A stretch of DNA of 35,570 nucleotides, taken from assembly GCA_002344885.1 (NCBI GenBank), contig DDUQ01000034.1:1-35570 (forward strand), given 5' to 3'. Every line of letters starts with the position of its first letter. Within the stretch, counting starts at the first letter, position 1. The position numbers and the translations under genes were made by a program. Under the pieces are notes generated by a model. It had not been told where the DNA came from and did not search any database. It saw only the letters and a program-made list of their open reading frames with translations. Source of the DNA: Comamonadaceae bacterium UBA2334 (GTDB taxonomy: Bacteria > Pseudomonadota > Gammaproteobacteria > Burkholderiales > Burkholderiaceae_C). Shown here one piece after another: positions 22,007 to 29,373 of this stretch.

Positions 22007-23543
22007 ATACCGACACCGCGTCGGACAACAGCACCGACTGGTCACGCAAAGTCCCGGCTGAAGCAGAGGCCTGCTCGACCATGGCGGCGTTCTGCTGGGT
22101 GGTCCGGTCCAACTCGCCCACGGCGATGTTGACCTCTGAAATGCCATGCGACTGCTCCTGCGCAGCCGAGTTGAGTTCGGCCAGCAAATCGGCCACTTTG
22201 TGGATCTGGTCCACGATGTCGTTCATGGCGTGGCGGCTGCGCTCCACTTGTGCCGCACCGGCACCCACGCTTTCCACACTTTCGTTGATCAGGGTCTTGA
22301 TCTCGCGTGCGGCCGAAGCACTGCGCTGAGCCAGGCTGCGCACCTCGCCCGCCACTACCGCAAAGCCACGCCCCTGCTCGCCTGCACGGGCCGCTTCTAC
22401 CGCAGCGTTCAGCGCCAGGATGTTGGTCTGGAAGGCAATCCCGTCGATCACACCGATGATGTCGCTGATCTTGCGGCTGGAGGCGTTGATCTGCGTCATG
22501 GTGTTCACCAGTTCCGACACCACCTCGCCACCCGCCTGGGCGGAACTGGCTGCTTCAGACGCCAGGTTTTTGGCCTCTGCCGCCGTCTGTGCACTCTGGG
22601 CCACGCTGGACGTCATCTGCTCCAGCGCGGCAGCCGACTGCTCGAGGCTGGCCGCCGATTTCTCGGTACGTGCGCCCAGGTCATGACTGGCCTCCGCAAT
22701 CTCGCGACTGGCGGAGCGCACGCCGTCAGCCTGCGGCCCCACATCACCCACCAGACTGCGCACGTTCAAACCGGCCTGGTTGACACAACGGAACGCCATG
22801 CCGATGTCATCCACCCGGTCCAGCCGCACACTCGGGTCGAACTGACCTGCCGCTACCGCGCAGGCCTGCTGGGCCAGTTGCCTCAAGGGCAGCACCAGCT
22901 GTCGCTCCAGCCACCAGGCACCCGCCAGCACCAGCAAGCCCGACACCACAGCAAACAGGCCCAGCCCCTTGCCAGACAGGCCCACCGCCCAGGCCAGCAA
23001 CATCAGCAACGGCCAAAGCGGCCACACCCCCAGGCGCACACGGGCAGCCGTGGACAGTGTCTTGGTAGCGGTCAGCACGCCGAGCAACCCGGTTCGCACC
23101 ACAACACCTTTTTGCAAGGCCCAACCCGTCGCCCTGCCCGCCTGCCAGTCGGCATACAGGGCTGTGGCGGCTTCAATCTCTTTGGGCTGCGCCTTGGTCC
23201 GCACAGAGATGTAACCCTGCAACTTGCCTTTGCGCACCAAGGGTGCCGCGTTGGCACGCACCCAATAGTGGTCACCGTTCTTGCGGCGGTTTTTGACCAG
23301 CGCCGTCCAACTCTGCCCGGCCTTCAGCGTGGCCCACATGTCGGCAAATGCCGCAGGCGGCATATCGGGGTGACGCACCATGTTGTGTGGTTGCCCCATC
23401 AATTCGTTGCGCTCGAAACCACTGACATCCACAAACGCCTTGTTCGCATAAGTGATGCGGCTTTCCGTGTCCGTCGTGGACATGAGGGTCACACCCTCTG
23501 CAATGCCGTATTCACGTTGGGTGACGGGCTGGTTGTTTCTCAT
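21999..23543 (-). CDS. Aer-like PAS chemoreceptor (methyl-accepting chemotaxis protein)
   Basis: A 514-residue energy- or redox-sensing chemoreceptor. The N-terminal PAS domain (about 8-120) is of the Aer type: R-I-T-Y-A-N-K-A-F-V-D-V-S-G-F, then H-N-M-V-R-H-P-D-M-P-P-A-A-F and W-T-A-L-V-K-N-R-R-K-N-G-D-H-Y-W-V-R-A-N. Two closely spaced hydrophobic segments (about 173-211) form a membrane hairpin without a periplasmic domain, as in Aer. The methyl-accepting domain follows, with the conserved CheA/CheW tip F-Q-T-N-I-L-A-L-N-A-A-V-E-A-A-R-A-G-E-Q. It probably senses flavin redox state and steers swimming through CheW/CheA encoded elsewhere. A FNR/DNR-like box lies 102 bases upstream. The ATG at 23543 leaves the PAS intact; an upstream start at 23615 would add 24 residues of no similarity. 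Confidence 0.9.
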   Translation of the reverse strand: MRNNQPVTQREYGIAEGVTLMSTTDTESRITYANKAFVDVSGFERNELMGQPHNMVRHPDMPPAAFADMWATLKAGQSWTALVKNRRKNGDHYWVRANAAPLVRKGKLQGYISVRTKAQPKEIEAATALYADWQAGRATGWALQKGVVVRTGLLGVLTATKTLSTAARVRLGVWPLWPLLMLLAWAVGLSGKGLGLFAVVSGLLVLAGAWWLERQLVLPLRQLAQQACAVAAGQFDPSVRLDRVDDIGMAFRCVNQAGLNVRSLVGDVGPQADGVRSASREIAEASHDLGARTEKSAASLEQSAAALEQMTSSVAQSAQTAAEAKNLASEAASSAQAGGEVVSELVNTMTQINASSRKISDIIGVIDGIAFQTNILALNAAVEAARAGEQGRGFAVVAGEVRSLAQRSASAAREIKTLINESVESVGAGAAQVERSRHAMNDIVDQIHKVADLLAELNSAAQEQSHGISEVNIAVGELDRTTQQNAAMVEQASASAGTLRDQSVLLSDAVSVFK

Positions 23544-23644
23544 GGGCAATCGTCTCTCGGATGAATGGTTGTGCGCACTTTTGGTGCAAGGCGCATTCTG
23601 TGGGTTCAGGGCCAACTTTGTAAACCCATTCTTGCGCGTGAAAC

Positions 23645-23658
23645 ATGATCCGCATCAA
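23645..23658. promoter_or_regulatory. FNR/DNR-like binding box between Aer-like receptor and Crp/Fnr-type regulator
   Basis: ATGAT-CCGC-ATCAA matches the TTGAT-N4-ATCAA consensus with one mismatch, in the first base. It is 102 bases upstream of the chemoreceptor ATG and 93 bases upstream of the regulator ATG, so it could serve either divergent gene. Confidence 0.6.
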
Positions 23659-23750
23659 GTTCCCTTCATGCAAAATGAAAACATCTGGCCGATGTGGACA
23701 ACTGCCCACACCAACACCCACCCCACCCCATGCCCAGTTGAGCCTTGCCC

Positions 23751-24425
23751 ATGACACCCACCCTTGCAGCCGATGACTGGCTCAACCTGCAGTCCCTGTA
23801 CCCAGCGGTGGCCGCTGTGTTTCCCCCGGCCGATGCACCGTCTCTGGCCGTCATGGAGGTGCCCGTGGCAACCGCGCTGTTTCGCGAAACCGAAACCTGC
23901 CAGGGCTTCCCGTTGCTGCTGAGCGGCGAAGTGCGGGTTTCCCGATCGGCACCCAACGGGCGTGAACTGGAGTTGTACCGGGTGCTGCCGGGCGAGATGT
24001 GTCTGGTGTCCTCAGCCTGCCTGTTTGCAGGCCAGGTGTTCAGTGCCCAGGGCATCACCACCCAGCCGACCCGGCTGGCCATCATGCCGCCGCCCACCTT
24101 CCGGGCAGCGTTGGCCCATGAGGTCTTCCGCGACTATGTGATGGGCCTGTTTGCTGCCCGCATGGCCGACCTGACAGGTCTGATCGAAGCAGTGGCCTTT
24201 CAGCGCCTGGACAGCCGACTGGCCGCCACCCTGCTCGGTCATGGTCATCAGGTTCGCACCACCCACCAACTGCTGGCCGATGAACTGGGCACCGTGCGCG
24301 AAATCATCACCCGGCTGTTGCACCGCTTCGAGCGCGCGGGTTGGGTCAGCCTGTCGCGCGAATGCATCACCATCTGCGACAGCGCAGCCCTGCGCCAACT
24401 GGCCGCTCAGGGCACCCGGCCCTGA
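23751..24425 (+). CDS. Crp/Fnr-superfamily transcriptional regulator
   Basis: A 224-residue regulator with an N-terminal cyclic-nucleotide-binding-like beta barrel (about 25-120: F-P-L-L-L-S-G-E-V-R-V and L-Y-R-V-L-P-G-E-M-C), a dimer helix (about 125-150) and a C-terminal winged helix (about 155-215). Recognition helix residues T-V-R-E-I-I-T-R-L-L align with CRP, giving R183, E184 and R188 as base contacts, so a GTGA/TCAC-type operator is expected. Only C50 and C90 fall in the sensor domain region, without the four-cysteine FNR cluster pattern, so an iron-sulfur oxygen sensor is unlikely. A CRP-like palindrome sits 64 bases downstream of its stop, before the DUF2892 gene. The ATG at 23751 is preferred; a TTG six bases upstream is also in frame. 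Confidence 0.88.
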   Translation: MTPTLAADDWLNLQSLYPAVAAVFPPADAPSLAVMEVPVATALFRETETCQGFPLLLSGEVRVSRSAPNGRELELYRVLPGEMCLVSSACLFAGQVFSAQGITTQPTRLAIMPPPTFRAALAHEVFRDYVMGLFAARMADLTGLIEAVAFQRLDSRLAATLLGHGHQVRTTHQLLADELGTVREIITRLLHRFERAGWVSLSRECITICDSAALRQLAAQGTRP

Positions 24426-24488
24426 CGCGTGAGTGGCCGCGCTGCCCAGCGCCGCCCCCGCACCGCAAGCCGGGCCCACCGGCAACTG

Positions 24489-24504
24489 CGTGACCCAAGT
24501 CACG
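24489..24504. promoter_or_regulatory. CRP-type operator upstream of the DUF2892 gene
   Basis: CGTGAC-CCAA-GTCACG is a perfect palindrome and equals GTGA-N6-TCAC, the CRP-family core spacing. It lies 151 bases before the DUF2892 ATG. The adjacent regulator has the Arg-Glu-x3-Arg contact residues that read GTGA. Confidence 0.6.
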
Positions 24505-24654
24505 TGAGATTTGTGCGCCTTCCGTTGTAATTCGCATCAGCGCGGTGGTGACCCGTTGAAACAGCAACCACCAGCGTGACCGCCTGTCAGGGGCGCGCAG
24601 CATTCGCACCCGCAACTGACCGCCTCCATCACTTGAACTCAAAGGAAATTCGCC

Positions 24655-24852
24655 ATGACACAGAACGCCGGTGGTATCGACAAAATTTTGCGCATCGTGG
24701 TCGGCATCGCGCTGATCGGCCTGACCATCATGGGCGTACTGCCTGTTTGGGGCTACATCGGCATCGTGCCACTGGCCACCGGGCTGATGGGCTGGTGCCC
24801 GCTGTACACCGTGCTGGGCATCAACACCTGCCCGGTCAAAAAAGCCGAATGA
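24655..24852 (+). CDS. DUF2892 small membrane protein (YgaP-like)
   Basis: A 65-residue protein with the DUF2892/YgaP transmembrane-domain pattern: N-x-G-x-I-D-K-I-L-R-I-V-V-G-I-A-L-I near the N terminus, a two-segment membrane hairpin (about 12-30 and 32-50), and the motif G-W-C-P-L-Y-T-V-L-G-I-N-T-C-P with two cysteines (C48, C59). The family is common next to rhodanese-like and sulfur-oxidation genes; its molecular role is not known. The start follows AAAGGAAA by about seven bases. A Crp-type regulator gene lies just upstream and a palindrome that it could bind lies in the 229-base gap between them, so control by that regulator is the simplest reading. Confidence 0.85.
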   Translation: MTQNAGGIDKILRIVVGIALIGLTIMGVLPVWGYIGIVPLATGLMGWCPLYTVLGINTCPVKKAE

Positions 24853-24863
24853 CCTGCGCCTGG

Positions 24864-24881
24864 CGGGCAGACGCCTGCCCG
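24864..24881. terminator. GC-rich hairpin between convergent DUF2892 and GAF genes
   Basis: CGGGCAG-ACGC-CTGCCCG forms a perfect 7-bp stem in the 36-base junction between two convergent genes. No T-run follows on either side, so it may stop transcription weakly or protect the two 3' ends rather than act as a classic terminator. Confidence 0.4.
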
Positions 24882-24888
24882 GTTGCCC

Positions 24889-25401
24889 TCAGCCCGCCAC
24901 TTTTTTGAACGCCATACCACACAGCGTGCCGACTGAACGCAGAAAGTCGACATGCGCTTGGGTCCAGTTGTTTTCAAACGTGACCTGTTCGCAACAGAAC
25001 AGGCCATAGGGCACACCACCCACCTGAATACCCACATCGAGCAAGCTGTGGATGCCGTTGGGCTCGAAGTACAGCTCGTTGAAGCACGACGTGGCCGGGT
25101 GTGAGCGGGCCTGCGGGGCCACGATCATGCCGTCGCGCCGCATGGCTTCGAAGTAGGGTCCGAAATCATCCTCACGCAGCACCGCACCTGCATGGTGCTG
25201 GTTGTCCGAGCTGTCATACAAGTCCAGACACACCGCCGTGTCTTGCAAGGCCGAGCCATATTGCCAGAGGCTCGCCCGCGAACAGCCCACTGCCTTGGCA
25301 ATGGCCTCTGTCAGGCTCGAATAAAACGCCTCTTTGGCCAATGTGCCGTTCATGAACCCTGTGGCCAGGGCCATGACATGTTTTTTCTGTTCTGCATCCA
25401 T
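24889..25401 (-). CDS. GAF-domain protein, last gene of the sensory operon
   Basis: A 170-residue single-domain protein. Residues about 15-165 form a GAF domain: A-I-A-K-A-V-G-C-S-R-A-S-L-W, D-L-Y-D-S-S-D-N-Q-H-H, L-L-D-V-G-I-Q-V-G-G-V-P-Y-G-L-F-C-C-E, then the final F-L-R-S-V-G-T-L-C-G-M-A-F. There is no output domain or membrane segment. Standalone GAF proteins bind small ligands, redox cofactors or partner kinases; here two adjacent cysteines in F-C-C-E are notable. It is 62 bases downstream of the histidine kinase stop on the same strand and is preceded by a strong AAGGAG site (nine bases), so it is probably translated well even if poorly coupled. Its likely role is a cytosolic modulator of the kinase; this is inference. 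Confidence 0.85.
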   Translation of the reverse strand: MDAEQKKHVMALATGFMNGTLAKEAFYSSLTEAIAKAVGCSRASLWQYGSALQDTAVCLDLYDSSDNQHHAGAVLREDDFGPYFEAMRRDGMIVAPQARSHPATSCFNELYFEPNGIHSLLDVGIQVGGVPYGLFCCEQVTFENNWTQAHVDFLRSVGTLCGMAFKKVAG

Positions 25402-25463
25402 GAAGTCAACTCCTTGTTGAAACAAACTGACCACTGACACAACGCACACTCATCTGCCCGCCT

Positions 25464-28214
25464 TCACCGGCCAGCAGCGGGCACCAACGCCTGCCGCGGG
25501 GCAACCAGCGGGCACCGGATGACCACCGATGTCCCTTTGCCCACGACAGAAACCAACTCGATCTCGCCACCCAGCAAACCCGTGACCATGTTGTGCACGA
25601 TGTGCATGCCCAGGCCACTGCCCCCCTGACCCATCCGTGTCGTGAAAAACGGATCGAACACCTTGCCCAGGTGCTCAGGCGGAATACCCACACCATCGTC
25701 CGACACCGTCAGTTGCAGGCTGTCTGCACGCCAGGCCTGCGCTTCAATGCGTATGTGCCCCTCAGAGCGCCCGGTGAAAGCATGGACCAGCGCGTTCTGA
25801 ATCAGGTTGGCCAGTACCTGGCCCAGTGGGCCGGGGTACGAGTCCAGCACCAGGCCATGCGGCACATCGTGCTCCACGTTAAAACCGGTGCGCTTGAAGG
25901 TGGGCTGCAAGGTCAGCACGATCTCATGCACCACCTCTGATAAATCGAAGCTGCGCCGCTGCGAGCTTGTCTGGTCCACGGCCACACGCTTGAAGCTGGA
26001 CACCAACTCCGCTGCCCTGCCCAGGTTCCGGGTGGAAATGTCGGCAGCCGTTTCCACCTGCTCAAGGTAGCGCTCGAAATCGCTGCGCCTCAGCCCCGTG
26101 GCCAACTGCGCTTTCAGCTCGGTTGTCCGTTGCGCAAGCGTGGACACGGCCATCAGCCCATTGCCGATAGGGGTGTTCATTTCATGTGCGACACCGGCCA
26201 CCAGCGCACCCAACGAAGCCAGCTTGTCCGCCTGCACCAGGCGTTCCTGCGTCTCTTTCAGCCGGTCAAACGCTTCTGCCAGGTCCTGGTTGGCCTGCGT
26301 GAGTTTCTCGGTCCGTTTGGCGATGCGGTCTTCCAGTTCGGCATTGAGCGTTTGCAGGGCCTCGCGCATGCGCCAGGGCTCGGTCACGTCGTGCAACGAA
26401 TACAGCACCAGATCTCGCCCGTCCATCGTCAGGCGTGCCACGGCACCTTCGGCCAGAAAGCGGCGGCCATCCGGGCACACGAGCCACGACTGCTCCAGGT
26501 TGACCACATTGCCCGGCGCGACCTGCTGCAAAAAGCCCGCGTTGATGTCCTTGTTCTCTAACAGGTCCGACAGCCTGAACTGCTCGGTCACCGCTTCGGC
26601 CTTGCTCAGGCCAATCAGGCGCTCCCAACTCTGGTTGACATCAACATGCACAAACCGGCCACCGTTGCGCTCCATGACCGCCACGGCCACCGGGCTGGCC
26701 TGGAAAAACAGGTTGAACTTGTGCTCGCTGGCACGGATGGCGGCTTCTGTGCGCTTCAAGTCGGTGATGTCCACATCCATGCACACGAACAACAGCCCGC
26801 CGTCCACATCGGGAACCGAAAAGGTGGTGGACAAAATGGTTCGCGTGTCGCCACTGCGGTGTTTCACATCTCCTGCGTACGGGCCGAAGGGCTGGCCGGT
26901 CCGCTCGATATCGGCCAGCACGGCCATGAAAGCGGCCTGCTGCTCAGGTGTGTAGATCAACTCATCCAGCTGTTTGCCCAGGGCTTCGGCTTGGGTCCAT
27001 CCCAAAATGTGTTCTGACGCCGGGTTCCAGTCCACCACGCGACCCGAACGGTCAAACCACTGGATGGCCAGCGTGGGCGTCGTGTCGACGATGCTGCGCA
27101 ACTGCCGTTCACGCCGCTCGATGGTTTGGGCCATCTTGCCCAGCTCGGTGTCCAGTGCATCCAACTCCAGGATGCCCGTTGAAAAATCGGGGGCGCCATA
27201 ACGACCACCAGCCACCGTGTGTGCATAAGTTACGGCGCGCTGCATGCGGCGCTTGATCACCGACGCAAAGCGGGCGAACAACCAGAGGCCCACGCTCACG
27301 GCCACCAACAAAGTGAATGCCGCGATCGCACCGGCCGCCCGACGAGCATCTTCCGCCTGAGAGGAGGGAAAGCCCGCAAACACCAGCCAGCCCAGGCGCG
27401 GCAGACGCCGTGTGGTCCCGGTGAAACGCTTTCCAGCGAAATCAATGTCGTCATGGATGGCCTGACCAGCCAGTGCCTGCGCCATCACCGGCCAGTGCGA
27501 CAGGTTGGTCCGGGTCAGCGCCAGCGCCATGTCGGGAGAGGCGATCAGCTCGGCACGGCTGTCGGTGACCAGCACCAGCAAACCTTCCAACGCGGCGCTG
27601 GATGTTGCCGACCGTGCAAGTTGGTCGACCGACAGTTCAAGCAACAGATACCCGGCTCCGGCAGGAATCGCCATCGCCACCACCGGCACACCCAACACCG
27701 GAGACACGTACCGGTCACTCCACACCAAGTGTCGGGTTGTCCCAACCGTTCTGACGACATCCAAGCCACTGAAATCATTACCGAGCCAATGATCCGTGGT
27801 GGTACCAGCGGGCACCCGGGCCGCCATGTCCTTCAGATGAGACTGTTCGTCCAGCCAGTACACCCCCTGAAAAAATGCCGTGGCCGCCTCGTCGGTGCGG
27901 TCCGGCAGTTCGCGCAAAGCGGCAAACATGGCCTCCGGCACACCCGGACGCTCCAGCCCCTGCGCGACCATGCCCGCCATGGCCATTCCATGGCGCTGCG
28001 CAAGGTCCAACTGGGCCTCAACCTGGTACCTGGCCATGTCCGCGACGCGCGCCTGCTCGGCCCGTGCCTGCTCCCTGACGAAAGGCAGACGCCACTGCGT
28101 GACCAGAACCGCGACGGTGACCGATGCCACCGCCACCACCACCAGAAACTGCGCCACGAGCCAAGTCCGCACCGAGTGCGGACCTTGCCAGAGCCGCTTG
28201 AGCGCAATGTTCAT
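25464..28214 (-). CDS. Membrane histidine kinase with Cache-like sensor and two PAS domains
   Basis: A 916-residue sensor kinase. Membrane segments at about 18-40 and 296-315 flank a periplasmic region of about 255 residues that looks like a double-Cache sensor (for example F-F-Q-G-V-Y-W-L-D-E). A HAMP-like stretch (316-370), PAS1 (about 371-490), PAS2 (about 495-615) and a coiled coil (616-660) follow. The H-box is A-S-L-G-A-L-V-A-G-V-A-H-E-M-N-T-P (H677), N-box N807, G1 D-D-G-V-G-I and G2 G-Q-G-G-S-G-L-G-M. These place it in the NtrB-like HPK4 group. There is no receiver domain, so the REC-EAL protein encoded two genes upstream is the likely partner. Its ATG overlaps the stop of the binding-protein gene by four bases. 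Confidence 0.93.
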   Translation of the reverse strand: MNIALKRLWQGPHSVRTWLVAQFLVVVAVASVTVAVLVTQWRLPFVREQARAEQARVADMARYQVEAQLDLAQRHGMAMAGMVAQGLERPGVPEAMFAALRELPDRTDEAATAFFQGVYWLDEQSHLKDMAARVPAGTTTDHWLGNDFSGLDVVRTVGTTRHLVWSDRYVSPVLGVPVVAMAIPAGAGYLLLELSVDQLARSATSSAALEGLLVLVTDSRAELIASPDMALALTRTNLSHWPVMAQALAGQAIHDDIDFAGKRFTGTTRRLPRLGWLVFAGFPSSQAEDARRAAGAIAAFTLLVAVSVGLWLFARFASVIKRRMQRAVTYAHTVAGGRYGAPDFSTGILELDALDTELGKMAQTIERRERQLRSIVDTTPTLAIQWFDRSGRVVDWNPASEHILGWTQAEALGKQLDELIYTPEQQAAFMAVLADIERTGQPFGPYAGDVKHRSGDTRTILSTTFSVPDVDGGLLFVCMDVDITDLKRTEAAIRASEHKFNLFFQASPVAVAVMERNGGRFVHVDVNQSWERLIGLSKAEAVTEQFRLSDLLENKDINAGFLQQVAPGNVVNLEQSWLVCPDGRRFLAEGAVARLTMDGRDLVLYSLHDVTEPWRMREALQTLNAELEDRIAKRTEKLTQANQDLAEAFDRLKETQERLVQADKLASLGALVAGVAHEMNTPIGNGLMAVSTLAQRTTELKAQLATGLRRSDFERYLEQVETAADISTRNLGRAAELVSSFKRVAVDQTSSQRRSFDLSEVVHEIVLTLQPTFKRTGFNVEHDVPHGLVLDSYPGPLGQVLANLIQNALVHAFTGRSEGHIRIEAQAWRADSLQLTVSDDGVGIPPEHLGKVFDPFFTTRMGQGGSGLGMHIVHNMVTGLLGGEIELVSVVGKGTSVVIRCPLVAPRQALVPAAGR

Positions 28215-29371
28215 GAGACCACGTTGAACTGCCCGTTCACAACCTGGGTCATGAACAGCGGCCGGGACGAATCACCCTGCGGGTCGAACACGATGGACTG
28301 CTGCACCCCCTCAAACTGCTTGATGCGCAGCAGCACCTGCTTCAGGGACTCGCCCGAGCCCTGTTCAGCCAGGGCGTGCAACATCACACGCGCAGCATCA
28401 AATCCAGCCACCTCGGCAAACCCCGGCTGCCGACCGAAGCGGACCTTGAACGCCTGCACAAAACCCGCATAGGCGGCCTGGGAGCTGTTGGGATCGAAAT
28501 ACTGGGCCACCTCCAGCTTCTCGACCGACCGCCCCCCCAAAGCCAGCAGCTGGTCAGTGGCGGCCCATTCGGCTGCCAGCAAGGGCAACGCACTGCCCTG
28601 CTTGCGCAGCAGCTGTGCCAGCAATGCGGTGTCACGGGCGTTGGCCACCATCACCAGGGCATCGGGCTGGTAAGCCAGGGCCTGCTCCAGCGCCACTGCC
28701 ACGCCCTCTGCCCGGTTGCTGCCGGCATACACCGCATGATGCAGCACCTGACCACCCAATGCGACCACCCGATCGGAAAAATGCTGTGCCCAGCTGCGGG
28801 TGTAGGCCGCATTGCTGTCATCACGCACCAATGCAAATTGCCGGGATGCTGCGCGGCGCATGTGGAACTCGGCACTGGCATGCGCATATTCACGCGTGGT
28901 TGAACACACCCGGAAAAACTGGTCGTCCTTGCCGGTGAAATCGCTGCTGGTGACGGTGGGCGACACCGTGGTCAGCCCCATGTCGTTGGCCAGGGGAATC
29001 CAGGCCCCCGCCACGCTGCTGGTCATGGGACCCACCATGCCGGACAACCCCGCCTGACGGATGCCATCCACCAGCTCTGACAAGGCTTTGGGTTGCTGCC
29101 GATCATCAAACGCCACCAGTTCAACCGGCTTGCCTCGCAGCCCACCCCGGGCGTTGAGCTGCTCCACGGCCAGCAGCGTGGCATCACGCCCCGCCACCCC
29201 CAGGTCGGCCGTGGGCCCGGTCAATCCTCCCAGAAAACCCAACTTGACGGGCGGGCCGCTGCAACCCTGCAAGGCCATCCACGGCAACGCCCCCACACAT
29301 GCTGCCTGGCCCAACCGGGCCAGCGCCTGCCTGCGAGAGGGGTGCGACGGGGTCGGGTCAATGGACACCAT
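28211..29371 (-). CDS. Tat-type lipoprotein substrate-binding protein (LivJ/amino-acid-type) without ABC partners
   Basis: A 386-residue periplasmic binding protein of the branched-chain amino acid/amide (Peripla_BP_6) class. The N terminus carries S-R-R-Q-A-L (12-17), a twin-arginine-like motif, and a lipobox L-Q-G-C (C37), suggesting a membrane-anchored Tat lipoprotein. The mature part begins V-K-L-G-F-L-G-G-L-T-G-P-T-A-D-L-G-V-A-G, followed by D-A-T-L-L-A-V-E-Q-L-N-A-R-G-G-L-R-G, the family's ligand pocket entrance. Two Rossmann lobes follow (to about 375). No permease or ATPase gene is present on either side. The gene is flanked by the REC-EAL gene (2-base gap) and the kinase gene (4-base overlap). 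A role as ligand receptor for the kinase is the simplest interpretation. Confidence 0.9.
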   Translation of the reverse strand: MVSIDPTPSHPSRRQALARLGQAACVGALPWMALQGCSGPPVKLGFLGGLTGPTADLGVAGRDATLLAVEQLNARGGLRGKPVELVAFDDRQQPKALSELVDGIRQAGLSGMVGPMTSSVAGAWIPLANDMGLTTVSPTVTSSDFTGKDDQFFRVCSTTREYAHASAEFHMRRAASRQFALVRDDSNAAYTRSWAQHFSDRVVALGGQVLHHAVYAGSNRAEGVAVALEQALAYQPDALVMVANARDTALLAQLLRKQGSALPLLAAEWAATDQLLALGGRSVEKLEVAQYFDPNSSQAAYAGFVQAFKVRFGRQPGFAEVAGFDAARVMLHALAEQGSGESLKQVLLRIKQFEGVQQSIVFDPQGDSSRPLFMTQVVNGQFNVVS

Positions 29372-29373
29372 GT

